Shown piece after piece: positions 21,464 to 32,859 of a DNA stretch of 64,000 nucleotides; position 1 is the stretch's first letter, and each line of letters opens with the position of its first letter. A model generated the notes under the pieces. The model did not search any database, was not told the DNA's origin, and saw only the letters and a program-made list of their open reading frames with translations. The stretch lies in contig JAHDVF020000008.1 of assembly GCA_022606425.2 (NCBI GenBank), forward strand, positions 248,001-312,000, given 5' to 3'. A program made the translations under genes and the position numbers. Origin of the DNA: Lepidostoma basale (Eukaryota > Arthropoda > Insecta > Trichoptera > Lepidostomatidae).

Positions 21464-21690
21464 ATAAAACTAACTAACCAACCATCACGCCGTCTCTCCG
21501 AAGGGGTAGGCAGAAAAAATGGACTGCCACACTTTTCTTCCCTGACATATTTCTCTCGATTCCTTAACATTCATATATCGTGTAAAACACTCACATGACC
21601 GACATTCAATATTTGATTTATTTGATCGTGCCACGTTTTCCTCGGTCTTCCTCTATTTCTGGTTTCATTTACATCGTTAACATATATTTT
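21464..21690 (-). mobile_element. LINE-T 3' end, left arm of inverted pair
   Basis: Tail (AACC-type), CTCTCCGAAGGGGTAGGCAG, then coding region to the NDVNET-like region. It abuts a plus-strand copy at 21692. Confidence 0.75.
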
Positions 21691-21691
21691 T

Positions 21692-22104
21692 CTATAAGAT
21701 CTCTAAGACGAATGTGTGACAAATCTGTATATGATAGAGTGACAAATGCAAGTGTAAGAAGTGAATGTGGTGCGAATGAAAGTGTCATGAACAAAATAAG
21801 GAAAGGGTCATTAAGATGGTTTGGACACATGGAAAGAATGAGTGAAGACAGAATGGTAAAGAAGGTATATGTAAACGGCGTGAACGGAGCTAGAAATAGA
21901 GGAAGGCCGAGGAAAACGTGTCACGATCAAATCAATCAAATATTAAATGTCGGTCGCGTGAGGAGTCGGAAAAATCGACGTGCGTGCATTACAATATGTA
22001 TGAGTGTAGAGGAATCGAGAGAAGCATGTCAAGACAGAACATTGTGGCGTTCCATTCTTTCTGCCTACTCCTCCGGGGAGACGGCGTGATTGTTAGTTAG
22101 TTTA
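21692..22104 (+). mobile_element. LINE-T 3' end, right arm of inverted pair
   Basis: An open frame of about 130 codons: SLRRMCDKSVYDRVTNASVR, RWFGHMERMSEDRM, RGRPRKTCHDQINQ, MSVEESREACQDRT and WRSILSAYSSGETA, then the CTCCTCCGGGGAGACGG hairpin and a short tail. Head-to-head with the previous fragment. Confidence 0.85.
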
Positions 22105-22105
22105 A

Positions 22106-22195
22106 CATATTATATAATTTTTTTTACCATTATTTCTTCATTCATTCATTCCATATCTCCAAACCATCTTAATGATCCTTTCATTATTTTGTGTT
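22106..22195 (-). mobile_element. LINE-T internal scrap
   Basis: About 90 bp of the NKIMKGSLRWFGDMER to MVKKIIY-like region in reverse, directly after the tail of the preceding copy. Confidence 0.6.
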
Positions 22196-22717
22196 AAAGT
22201 GTATTATTATTTTATTAAATAATGTCTCACCACAAACTAAGCGCTTCATACGGAAATTCTTTAAACTTTCATTAAGAGATTACTTTGAAATAATTAGATT
22301 ATCTTAAACATTAGTAGTTTACATGATTCAACCGTCCTAGGTCATTATGGTAGATTACATTTGCTATAATAATAAGGAGTTTTATTGTATTAGATAAAGC
22401 CGTATATAGGTAAATGCGGTTATTGTATGTGTGTTGTATGTAGGTGTGTGTTTTGGTTTAGGATCTAAACCATGTGGTTATTAATTCCCTCTGGACAAAG
22501 ATACTTACTCGTACATGTGTCGAACCGCATAGAGTGCCTATTAATAGAGTGCTTAGAGGATTATACAAACAAAAGTACCATCTGAGAGTAATCTGTCATG
22601 AAATATGGCAGTCTGTCGTGGAATAAAGATTTTAAATCTTTGTGCACTTATATTATATTTATAAACAGATAAATATATGGAGAAACTGTCTCATTTATGC
22701 ATTGCTTTATAAAAAAA
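22196..22717. other. Unassigned
   Basis: No gene or repeat recognised. Confidence 0.3.
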
Positions 22718-22778
22718 AACATTACTGTTAAAATGTATAACACTGTTATTATATCACAATTTATTTTTATTAACTGAG

Positions 22779-22832
22779 AATGTCGCGACAGCTGTTTCGC
22801 AAACCGATGTTGGCATCATCAGGTGTTACAAA
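22779..22832 (-). ncRNA. Hammerhead ribozyme candidate, family B copy 2 left arm
   Basis: Minus strand: CTGATGA, helix II around GCCAAC/GTTTGC (one mismatch), GAAAC, AGCT, GTC. The core residues are intact. The right arm (22840-22895, plus) has TTGATGA with helix II GTCAAC/GTTGGC and GAAACAGCTGTC. Helix I is weak in both. Confidence 0.6.
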
Positions 22833-22979
22833 AAATTGTATTTTGTAACACTTGATGATGTCAACATCGGTTGGCGAAACAGCTGTCGCGACATTCTCAG
22901 TTAACAAAAATAAATTGTGATATTATAACAGTGTTATAAATTTTAACAGTTATAATGTTGAAGTATCATAGTGTTTCGG

Positions 22980-23207
22980 ACTTGGACTTGGATCTTCTGG
23001 CTTACAGAGGTTCAGCTCTAATGGCTATTCCTCTTACGTCTGTAGGAAACATTGTTGGAAGCGATTTGGTAGTTGTTTTATGATGGGGCTAAATGTATGG
23101 CCCGGAGTGTCCCTCCGAAAGAGGGCGAGGGTGGATTTAGGGTTTATGATAAAGTCTTACATTATTGTTACGGAATGGAAGACCAGTTAGGTTTGGGAAT
23201 GTATGTC
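22980..23207 (+). repeat. Dispersed repeat R1, nested copy
   Basis: Closely matches 13650-13880 but stops earlier. It is inserted between GTGTTTCGG and AAAACAATGG, which are contiguous in other family B ends (29045-29065). No clear target-site duplication. Confidence 0.65.
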
Positions 23208-23222
23208 AAAACAATGGACTAT

Positions 23223-23660
23223 GAAAAAAATCTAATATTTCTTATAGTTCTAATTATAAGATGGATATCGTCATCGGCTGTCCCTCATATCTGAGGAAGG
23301 TTGTCCTTCCTTTTAACGCATTTTAACAAAATGCTTCGTTGTTTTTACATACTAACTTTTATTCTAAAAAGAAAATACTAAAACTCAATGTTCGTATTAC
23401 ATTTCAGACTATTCTTCGCTATCTAAATTAAAGCACAAACTGAATATAAATAGCGTCTGTATACATCGCGTAATTACATTTTACACTAGCTATTTGCATG
23501 AGATAATTACAACTGAATACTTTTGTTTTCCTTTGAAACATAAGAATTTCGTTCCATTCGATACGAATGTAATAAAATAATAGTGTCAACACTTTTAGTA
23601 GGAGAAAATGACGCATTTTTTTCTTCTATGTTTTGATAATAGTTTCCTTAGTTGTGCTAA
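23223..23660. other. Unassigned, AT-rich
   Basis: No feature recognised. Confidence 0.3.
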
Positions 23661-23667
23661 ATTAAAT

Positions 23668-23995
23668 ACTAATTAACTAACCATCACGCCGTCTCCCCTA
23701 AGGGGTAGGAAAAAAGTATGGACTTTTACCGATGCGGCACTCCATTATTTTCTTTTCGCCCTCGTGGGAGACGCGGTGTGATGGGTTCCGAACCTCATCG
23801 CCACCAATAGGCATCTCCCGCGCACACTTCCACACGTCCACAGAATAAATTTAAAACAAATGATATAAAAAAGAATGATATGCAATATAATAAAATGACA
23901 AAATAAAAATAATGTTATTTTTGATGGTGCACGTGTTGTCAGCTGGACCATCCGGATTTTTGTGTTTATTTAATTTATAATATATTCCACGTATC
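23668..23995 (-). mobile_element. LINE-T-tailed SINE-like element
   Basis: The LINE-T terminal tail (CCATCACGCCGTCTCCCCTA) passes abruptly into GATGCGGCACTCCAT, then the GGGAGACGCGGTGTGATGGG and AGGCATCTCCCGCGCACAC blocks, ending GGACCATCCGGATTTTTGTG. Near full length. Confidence 0.75.
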
Positions 23996-24665
23996 CACCG
24001 TTCTTTTAATTAACTGTAATAAGCACTTAAAACAGTCTTTCTTTTATAACAAATTTATAATGTTATAAAAGAAATAAACTATAATAAGTCTATGTTTTAT
24101 TTCTATATTTACGTTAAAAATTATTTAAATTAACATTGGAACATATTCAAAAGTGGAAAAAACAGTGTTTTAGTTGATAAAAAATGTTTTTATTTATTTA
24201 TTTGATACAATCACAATGAAGTGATACGTGTCAAACAACTAATAATACATTAAAGTTTCATATTTATATACAAACAATTAGTATATTTAAAAATAACATC
24301 ATCGACTGACATAATTGAACAGTTTAAATTAACGAATATTAAGTATAGACATAATAATTATGTGAAAAAAGTAATAGAGAGAACTAATTTATAGATTAAT
24401 TACATTTGAAAAACGTAAAATTCCTATAATTTAAAATTATTAACAGAGAGAAAATGATTTAATGATATAATTAGAAGTAATGATTTTTGTTCATCTTATT
24501 TGTGTCTAAATAATGTTCGTCTGTAGTTCTTTGTTTAAATCACAATTAATAAAATTCTGTAACAAAGTCTAAACTTTGAAACTGAAAATAGTGTTATTTT
24601 TTTAATAAATGAAAAGCACCCTATTATGAAAAGATTTGGGATTGTGAGTTTTGGAAAATTTTGCC
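23996..24665. other. AT-rich spacer with a small hairpin
   Basis: A short inverted repeat at 24030-24075 (CTTTTATAAC and GTTATAAAAG). Otherwise nothing recognised. Confidence 0.3.
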
Positions 24666-24668
24666 AGC

Positions 24669-25040
24669 TTTTTTTTTTTTTTTACCTTTTTTAGGCGGCC
24701 CAGTATACCCCTCAGCCAATCCACGCCGATTTCCCCTGGCGCCGCTTTTCCTTTCTGTTGTTCATTTCATGATTAGCATCCGGTGAAAAATCGGCCTCTT
24801 TATACAATAATTTATTATTGAAAGGAGCATAAACCCTCGTACCTACTTGGCTATTTAAAAACGCTGCCTAATAATAGTCAGATTCGTCAAAATTATACGG
24901 TGTGTTTCATATTGGGGCACCGCATGCATAATGTATTTATGTTCGTCGCAGGTTCAAGGTGCTCACAAACTTCTGCTTTTCCCTTATAAAATCGCCCGTC
25001 GCATCTACGTGAATATTGGATGGTCGATAAAATTATTAAA
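24669..25040 (-). mobile_element. Possible poly(A)-tailed retroelement
   Basis: A 15-nt T-run followed by GC-richer sequence (GGCGGCCCAGTATACCCC, GATTTCCCCTGGCGCCGC), similar in layout to the 19244-19537 insertion but unrelated in sequence. No flanking duplication found. Confidence 0.35.
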
Positions 25041-25044
25041 TTAG

Positions 25045-25172
25045 TGCGACGTGCGTACATGACACGATGTATGGATATAGAGAATGCGAGAGAAGTATGT
25101 CGGACAAAAAATGTAGGGGTCCATTCTTCCTAACTACCCCTTCACGGACACAGCGTGATGGTTAGTTAGTAT
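25045..25172 (+). mobile_element. LINE-T terminal fragment
   Basis: The last about 30 codons (RRAYMTRCMDIENAREVCRT-like), the degraded hairpin CCCCTTCACGGACACAGCG and a short tail. Confidence 0.65.
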
Positions 25173-25315
25173 TTAAATTACTAGCGGACTCGATAACACC
25201 TTTCTATTGTAATATTCGAGTGTATGGATTTAAAATATGTGAATTAAACAAAAAAACATGTAAGTTTATCAGTTGTGACTTCAATCAAACTGTTTCTCTA
25301 AATACCAAAGTGTAA

Positions 25316-25850
25316 CAATGAAATCTTGATGTACGGCTGCGAGACATGGTGCCTATCCGAAAGAGATAAACGGAGATTAGAGGCCTTTGAGATGTGGTCC
25401 TATAGAAGACTATTAGGAATTTCCTGGAGAGACCACATCACAAATGAGGAAGTTCTCCAAATAATCGAAGGAGGAAAGCACCTTCTCAGGACCTTGTCCG
25501 AAAGGCGTGCAAGATGGATCGGCCATGTAATACGACAAGAAAACCTCTTGCATGCCATAATGGAGAGTATGACCGAGGGGACAAACTCTAGGGGACGTCC
25601 ACGCCGAGAGTACCTGGAGGACATGTTGGTGGACGTGCGCTACTCATCATATGCAGATTTCAAAAGAGCCGCACAAGACAGGGAAGAATGGAAGAGAAGA
25701 ATAGAAGAAATTGCCGCAAACAAAGCCCAGGATTGTAACCAGAGAGAGAGAACAAAGAAATCAGTTAATGATTTCAATTTTTGCTTGGATCTACTGACGA
25801 TTAACAGCTGTCATTGAAACCGATTTAAGTGCCATCTCTTGGTAAATCAC
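25316..25850 (+). mobile_element. LINE-B 3' fragment, best copy
   Basis: A frame of about 160 codons: YGCETWCLSERDKRRLEAFE, RRLLGISWRDHITNEEVLQI, RARWIGHVIRQENLLHAIM, GRPRREYLEDML, AAQDREEWKRRIEEIAAN. RTE-like LINE C-terminus, truncated upstream. Same family as 2482-2935. Confidence 0.8.
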
Positions 25851-26029
25851 ATCATACACAGACGCTGATACCTAGCAATGCCTCAAGGCCAAAGTCATCA
25901 ACCAGTGCGTTTTGCCAGTCATAAGAAATAGAACCGAAACGTAGACGCTGAAGAGGTGTCTCGAGTTCAAGTTCCAGGTCGCTCAGTGCGCCATGGTAAG
26001 AACCATGCTTGGGATAACCTTGGGGGGAC

Positions 26030-26240
26030 AGCGGATCACGCTTTTAGCATCGCAGGACCGACGGCGTGGAACAGGCTGCCCTACAATATCCGCAATCAAG
26101 ACGACGAAGGAGTGTTCAGAAACTGTCTTAAAACTTTTCTTTTTAAAATAAGCTTTCCGGACGAAGTGAATCTCTCACAAAAATGGCGCTATACAAATTA
26201 TCATCATCATCATCATCATTACGTAGTTATTGTCGTTAAA
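26030..26240 (+). mobile_element. CR1/L2-like LINE 3' end with (CAT)n tail
   Basis: The translation AFSIAGPTAWNRLPYNIRNQ, then a VFRNCLKTFLFKISF-like block, is the classic CR1/L2 C-terminus. It ends in (ATC)n at 26200-26220. It is fused directly to the LINE-B-associated repeat at 26034. Confidence 0.75.
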
Positions 26241-27404
26241 ACATATTTTTATTTTTATTTTTATTAATACGATAGTCATATAGTGAGTGAGTGTTTTCAT
26301 AATAATAATTCTTTTGATATGTGCGATCACTTTGTGTTGTGGATTTATTTATTATAGTTTTTGAAATACGATGTATTTTCATATTTTTTACACTTTTCAA
26401 CATATTTGGGACTGCAAACTTATTTTCTCAATGTAAAAAAAGGATTTTTTTATAATGATAAACGACTTCTGCGCTTTGACACAAGTAAGAATCGAAACGC
26501 AAACGGCCTTCCTCGGTGTTAATTTATTATTTAAATTACACCGAGGAAGGACGTCTGCAAATTGAAAAATTTTTAAGTGTCGTGAAAATATAATATGATG
26601 TTATTCAAATAATATTTCCATTCTTGAATACAAGGAAATATTCCATTACATATTTTAACCATTCGGAAGCTATCTTTTTTATATTCTAAATATGTTTTTC
26701 TATCAATATTTCATTCTAAAAACGCACTGGTAATATTCAACTGACAAACATCGAGATTCAACTTGATTCATCATGTCACCTCACATTTGCCAGCGACAAA
26801 GTTCTATTGTCACGTCAGAGGTGACTTTACGTCTGTTAAGAGTTAACGCGTTCGACGAAAAATCGGAAATATAATCTAGTATTCTGAAGTGCAAATAACA
26901 CGTAGTGGGTTCCACTTCGATGTATTAAAATAAGCAAAAACATATTTATTTAACAGCAGTTACAATACGTAAGTTCAGTCGCCAATATTTGTCATAAATA
27001 ATTTATTTACACGCTTTACTCAGTTTGTTAATACTATGCCTCGGGTAGTTGATGTTCATTATCCTTTCAAGGTATTTTATGGGCCCGTCGCCCCACCATA
27101 ACCCGCATGTGGGACGCATGGCATACGGAGGTAATAACATCGAGTATAAATAATTATTTTATTTCATTCCATCCAAAAGAGGTTATGAAGTCTTACGCGC
27201 TCCCTTTTTAAAGCATAACTTCCAAAGAAATGAGAAGTGTTATTGACTTTTGTAGTTAATAAAATCAAATTTATAGAAGTGACTATTTCTGCTACGTCAA
27301 ATTACAAATTTAATATGTATAAAATATATTTTCCTTTTATGGGTGGAGCATTTTCATCAATGCGATATATATAAAGGATCTCTCGGAGATGAGGATTTTG
27401 GTAA
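26241..27404. other. Unassigned region with one small palindrome
   Basis: A GGCCTTCCTCGGTGTTAATT palindrome at 26505-26560 has arms of about 25 bp, but no hammerhead core. The rest is AT-rich. A GC-rich patch at 27060-27130 is not repeated in the window. Confidence 0.3.
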
Positions 27405-27765
27405 CTAACTTGGACTTGGACTTGGATCTTGTGGCTTATTGGAGTGAGACTCAGAAGTCTGTTACTCCTTCCCATTGATGAGTTAGAGGTGTTGTTTGTG
27501 TGTGGGTTTGTGTGGTGTAGTGTGTGTGACTCTATGGGCTTGAGTTTAGTTTGTGGGAGGGTTGAGTTTACAGATATTATATTATATATTAAGAGTATAC
27601 TTATATATATTTACATATATGATAAAGTAGAGCAATTTTAAGGGGGGTGGGGAAGCAATTTGTATGTTTGTTTTTTATTCTGATTTTAGTCGAGAGAGTA
27701 GGGTTTAATTTGTTTTGTATATATATGTAAGGGGGGGGAGCCCGGCTCGCGCGTTAGTCCTGAGG
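27405..27765 (+). repeat. R1-like start followed by GT-rich sequence
   Basis: ACTTGGACTTGGACTTGGAT matches the R1 start, then diverges into GT-rich DNA with a G-run at 27732-27740. Unknown class. Confidence 0.3.
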
Positions 27766-28150
27766 GTAACTAACTAACTAACTAACCATCACGCCGTTTC
27801 CCCGGAGGGGTAGGCAGAGAGGATGTATCGCCACATTGTTCTATCCTGACATAATTCTCGCGCCTCTTCTAAATTCACACATCGTGACATGCACGCTCGT
27901 TGATTGTTCCTACTTCGAACATGGTCGCCTTTCAGTAATTGATTAATTTGGTCATGCCATGTCTTCCTTGGCCTTCCTTGACTTCTTTTCCCATTCACAC
28001 TACTTGTATATATCTTTTTAACCATTCTTCCCTCATCCATTCGTTCCATATGTCCAAACCATCTTAGTGACCCGTTATCAATTTTATTTATTACGCATTC
28101 ATCCGCCTTACATTCCTTTCTTACTTCATCATCAGATATTCTATCATAGG
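27766..28150 (-). mobile_element. LINE-T 3' end with tail
   Basis: (AACT)n, GTTTCCCCGGAGGGGTAGGC, then an open minus frame RMDEGRMVKKIYTSSVNGKR, RPRKTWHDQINQLLKG, CVNLEEARELCQDRT and SAYPSGETA. Confidence 0.85.
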
Positions 28151-28734
28151 ATTTTGGTAAACGTTTTTTGTTGTTGTTGATAAATACGCCCTATAGTAGA
28201 AAGATCGCAACGTCTTATCGAAAGAGTTTGAATGAACGTTTTCGAGCGATTCTAGTAATTTCAAATGGTCTCTTGTTTACCGATATTAACCGCTTGAAAA
28301 AATATGAACTGACTTAATTTAATGTCATTCAATCGAATACGATTTTCATTTAGTAAGTATTTTCCGATTCATCCTAAACATTTTTAAGTGTATACATATT
28401 TAAAAAAACAAATTATTTCATGACTGTTGAAGTAGTTTTTTGGTCTATGTAAAAAATACACCAAAAGTTTCAAAACGAAAAATAAAATTATGGTGAATTT
28501 TAATTTCTTTCTATATGTAGGTAAAATTACTTCAAATCATTTTACTTCGTTTGGCAATACCAAGTAATAAAATAAAGCATGGATTTTATCTGTAACGAGG
28601 GGTGCGGGAAATTATTTATAACTTACAGGTAGGCGCGTTCGTACACATTTATTGAATGCATATTTAGTACGCAGGTGTTAACTGATCCTAAAATAAGCAT
28701 AGGTATAATATATGCTTATAATAAATATTATTTT
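28151..28734. other. AT-rich spacer
   Basis: No feature recognised. Confidence 0.3.
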
Positions 28735-28995
28735 CCTTGGTGTTCTTGTACCGACGCTTATGTATGGAAGCGAAGCATGGAACTGGCAAAAAAAGGATGA
28801 AAGTAAAATAAATGCAGTAGAAATGAGACTAGACGAATGTGTAGAAAATCTGTGTATGATAGAGTGACGAATGAAAATATAAGAAGTGAATAAGGTGCGA
28901 ATGATAGTGTTAAGAATAAAAAAATGAAAATATCATTAATATGGTTAAGACACATGGAAATAATGAATAAAGAAATAATGGTAATAAAAATATGT
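28735..28995 (+). mobile_element. LINE-T internal fragment
   Basis: From the PTLMYGSEAWNWQK region to an RMVIKIC-like region, with frameshifts. No tail. Confidence 0.7.
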
Positions 28996-29009
28996 TTAAT
29001 AGTTAATAG

Positions 29010-29075
29010 TTTTTTAATTTAACAGTTTATAATGTTAAAGTATCATAGTGTTTCGGCTAAAACAATGGACTATAC
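29010..29075. mobile_element. Family B foldback outer end
   Basis: AATTTAACAGTTTATAATGT to CGGCTAAAACAATGGACTA matches the right outer end of the family B foldbacks. No arm or ribozyme remains. Confidence 0.5.
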
Positions 29076-29284
29076 AAATACTTGTTACAAATTTGTTTCG
29101 TCTTGCGAAGGTATTCTCAAACTAAAAATAAAACTATTAATTTATTGTTTCTTGAATAATGCTGTAGAACTCCAAATTAAATAATTAAAACGAATGAAAA
29201 CGTCCGTTTTCTAGATGTTTTACGAATGGAAACGTTAGTTTTCTAGAATTTTTATTATATTTTATAGATTGACAATTGATAATT

Positions 29285-29822
29285 TATTATAAGTTAACCA
29301 TGTAAATGGAACTAGAAATAGTGTTTAATATTGAATGTCGGCCACAAATAAATTATGTGGCAGTGCAAAATGGTGTTCTTCTACCGACCCTTATGTATGG
29401 AAGCGAAGCATGGAACTGGCAAAAGAAGGATGAAAGTAGAATAAATGCAGTAGAAATGAGATCTCTTAGACGAATGTGCGGATACTCTGTGTATTATAGA
29501 GTGTCGAATGAAAATATAAGAAGTGAATGCGGTGCGAATGATGGTGTCATGAACAAAATAATGAAAGGATCATTAAGATGGTTTGGACATATGGAAAGAA
29601 TGAATGAAGAAAGAATGGTAAAAAAAATATATGTTAATGATGTAAATGGAACCAGAAATAGAGGAAGACCGAGGAGAACGTGGCACGATCAAATAAATCA
29701 AATGATGAATGTCGGCCATGCGAGGAGTCAGAGAAACACACGTACGTGCATTACACGATGTATTAATGTTGAGGGAAATGTGTCAGGAAAGTCTTCAAAG
29801 GTTATGGTTAGTTAGTTAGTTA
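29285..29822 (+). mobile_element. LINE-T 3' end, near-intact frame
   Basis: An open frame of about 165 codons: VQNGVLLPTLMYGSEAWNWQ, RSLRRMCGYSVYYRVSNENI, GSLRWFGHMERMNEERM, GRPRRTWHDQINQMMN. It diverges after a CINVEGNVSGK-like segment and loses the hairpin, but keeps (GTTA)3. Confidence 0.85.
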
Positions 29823-29829
29823 TAATATT

Positions 29830-31400
29830 GTATGTAGAATGTGGGTACACGTATTGGCGTGTCTCGCAAGTTGAGCGATGTGGGTGCCTGTGTAGTAAGG
29901 GAGCAGTTTAAAGTATGTAGGCCGCCGCTGGTGTAGGGGTCGGAAAGTGAAAGTAGCGGTTAGCGGAATAATTCCTCGCACTCTGGGAGGATGGCACAAA
30001 GTGTCGGGCGGGTCGAGTGGGCGCCGCGCCCGCGCCGCGCCCGCTGCACGGTATTTAGTGTCGCCAGCCAGGCATCCGCGCCCGAGTGTTTATCAGCGAC
30101 TCAAGTGCTCCCGTTCCTTTGATTACCTCGCGCGTGTATACGTGTTCTTTGTGGAGATTTCTCAAGTTCCGCACGAGCCTCGCAGCCCGGAGTATCTCGG
30201 CGCCTCTTCCATTTTCTTGTCGCTATTTAGAATTTTCGAATGTTAATACAATATAATGTAGAGCATTAAGCCCACCGCTCCCGCTCGAAAGGAGCGAGAA
30301 GCGATTCCGTCCGATTCCTCTCCGGCGCTTTTCAGCCAAGAAACAGTTTGAAAACATCCATCATTATTCATTTAAACTGTTAGAAAATGTTTTTATATCG
30401 GGTTCATTATGCAAATTTGCAAAAACGTATATTAATACTGGATCCACAGTAACCGTATCGCGTTGAAGGTACCTTCGGAAACCTTACAGCATTTCCCAAC
30501 AAAAACTGCCATATTATGCAAATTCGCCTATAGAAAAATAAATAAATACGTACCACGTGTGGCAGCGCGCGCCCTCCGAGAGGAATATTACATTAAGGAT
30601 TCAATCTCTCTCTACGATCCAATTAAACGCTTAAACAGAATGATACATTCGGTTTATTTAGGTATAGTAAATATGCTACTGGGCCTCGTGTTATGATAAA
30701 GCGTAATTGGAAATGATATCTGATACACGGAGTGGAGGCCGGTCCGAGGGGTCTCGCCCGCCCGGTTCGCTAGGCGGCCCGCGATACATCCTAGTTTCCC
30801 GCTTCACTATAATTACGAAGTTCAAGTCGACCGGTACATGCGAGGCCGTTAGGCCGGTGCCAGGAGCGCAATAATATTATAATGGGATGAATGTGTCGCG
30901 CCTCGTGCCCTGCCCGGACTCGAGCGGCCGAGTATGCGGTGGCCGAGGAAGTGCCGCCTAATTAGGGCGCCATTCGTCGACGACCTGCAGTGTTTAATGA
31001 ACGTCAAACTTCTGTTCGCCGGATTAGCCGAAGATTGAGAGCGACAACTTAAACCTGGTCCCGGATAAGTTCCGAATGTACTAGAATCACCGACTTTGAC
31101 ATCTTCCCATTAATTATTATCGGATTTCGCGCAAAGGCAGTTTTGCAAAAATTGTTTAGGTGCCTACCCACCTACATTACTCCCGAGGGAGGGGGGAGAC
31201 TGCAAAACTTTCGGGGAATCGATCATCGTCACTCCGGATCGGGGAAATTAAAAAACAATCAGTGTAGCCATCTGCGACAGCCAGCCGATATTAGTTCCAT
31301 ATCTTACCGTCCCTGGAACACTGGCGCTAGCTCAAGTTATAATCACCGCCGATAATAGCGAATCAAGCACTCCATAACCGCCGTTGCCTATAATTAATGC
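29830..31400. other. GC-richer, non-repetitive island
   Basis: The base composition departs sharply from the surroundings (for example GGGCGCCGCGCCCGCGCCGC near 30030, and the 30720-30990 stretch). No repeat family is present for about 1.5 kb, which is exceptional here. Long frames exist but show no domain. Possible promoter, untranslated exon or conserved regulatory DNA. Confidence 0.4.
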
Positions 31401-32164
31401 ATAAATCAGTTTTAAGAAAAATTAAAAAATTTTCGTGTTCCGATATCGCATTACATTTTATTTTTCGCACAGATTGGCTTTCGTTCTAAATCACGCCTCG
31501 GAACTTTTCTAACCACTCAAGGAATTGTAATATTCTGGAGGAAAGAATTGATGTGTGAACGGATGGGGTGGGTTCGTTTCCAAAAAACTATAACGATGTA
31601 TCAAAAAAAAAATTATTATTTGTGTTATTACTGAAGAGCGTAGATAGAAATAGCGCGGACCAATAATATCCATAGTCTCCTGTTCTCAGGACCTCGAGAG
31701 TCAAATCAATTTAGATTTCATAATAACCTTCACGAAATGAGAAATTCATTATATTTAATACAGTGGATAAGAAGCCCCAGAGCGCATAAACTTTAGATTA
31801 GCAAATCTCTCTTCATTGAATTTATTTAATGTAATTTAAAATTCTAGTATTTAAAGCGTTAATGAAATAAACGTTCAACTATAGGATAACTGTAAAGAGT
31901 TTTGACAGCATACAAAAACAAACACGAAAACTCTTAATCTGGATTTCGTTTTGTCTAGAATATTAAATTTTCTCAAAAACGTTAATGTATTTTAATGGAA
32001 GCTCGATCGAAAACGAAAAGTTTAATTTTTAGCTTTACCAAATACGTCCGCCCGTTATTTCAGGGCTATGGGTTCAAACATGTTTATGTATAATTTAGAT
32101 AACAATATAAAAAATGTAAGTATACACATGTGTAATCTAAATATTTTCTAAGGTCTCGAAGAAC
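31401..32164. other. AT-rich unique DNA
   Basis: No feature recognised. Confidence 0.3.
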
Positions 32165-32322
32165 AAAAATTCAACGAGCGTGCGTGTTTCGAACGAACGT
32201 GGACGAATGCAGAAGAAACTCTATACAGGATAGGATATATATATATCAGGACAGGGCCGTGTGGTGGTCCATTCTCTCTGCCTACCCATCCGGGGAAACG
32301 GTGTGATGGTTAGATAGTCAGT
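32165..32322 (+). mobile_element. LINE-T terminal fragment
   Basis: A degraded RACVSNERGRMQKKLYTG-like end, WWSILSAYPSGET, the hairpin CATCCGGGGAAACGG and a short tail. Confidence 0.65.
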
Positions 32323-32459
32323 TATATTTTCGATAATACAATTTTATTTTTCCTGTAAAATTTATTATTATCAATTGATATTAAAAAAACTTTAAGTTTT
32401 ATTTTATTTTACTGTAAAATACGCCTTTCCAAAAAGGTCTAATACAAGTTTTAGAAAAC

Positions 32460-32840
32460 AGACATTTTATTCTTCTTCTTCTTCTTCCTTATTGTAGATC
32501 TATGTGGTCTGTTCTCTAGAGTGTTGCTCCTCCTGTGAGGTAGATTCCCAGCTGTCCTTCCATATTTTAGGAGGTCTTCCACCAGGACGAGTCCCATGAG
32601 TTGATTATCCAATGTAATATAGGGGAGTTTGGTGGTGTCCATTCTCTGAACATGACCGTACCAGTCTCTTTTTCGCTGTCTGCTCCATCTATCCTCAACC
32701 TATAATATCCTCAACCTCACATATCTCTCTTATTCTGCTTCTAGTCTTGCCTGCTATCGTCGTCAGTTACTTCATTTCGGAAGTCCTCAAAACTTGTTTG
32801 GTCCTTACTGTGTCTGCCCTTGCTTCGACGCCATATGTTA
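32460..32840 (-). mobile_element. LINE-C-like 3' fragment
   Basis: A (GAA)n-type tail (TTCTTCTTCTTC at 32471), then on the minus strand a GHVQRMDTTKLPYI-like block and a KTSRNMEGQLG-like block. Upstream are TLRTSEMK-like remnants. Strongly frameshifted. Confidence 0.6.
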
Positions 32841-32859
32841 TATACGCCATATGTTAAAA

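Larger units (their letters stand above)
22718..23222. mobile_element. Ribozyme-foldback element, family B, with nested R1
   Basis: Arms at about 22740-22830 and 22838-22935 around a short loop. The outer right segment AGTATCATAGTGTTTCGG is interrupted by repeat R1 (22980-23207) and resumes as AAAACAATGGACTA. Confidence 0.75.

Noticed and set aside
23073..23294. 73-codon ORF in repeat R1
   Set aside because: Open in both long copies for only about 45 codons and lacks an ATG at the stated start; not enough to call a gene.
26505..26560. Another hammerhead foldback
   Set aside because: Palindromic, but the arms lack both CUGANGA and GAAA in the right order.
29947..30246. Plus-strand 99-codon ORF as a gene
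   Set aside because: Arg/Ala/Pro-rich frame created by GC-rich DNA; no domain, signal or splice evidence.
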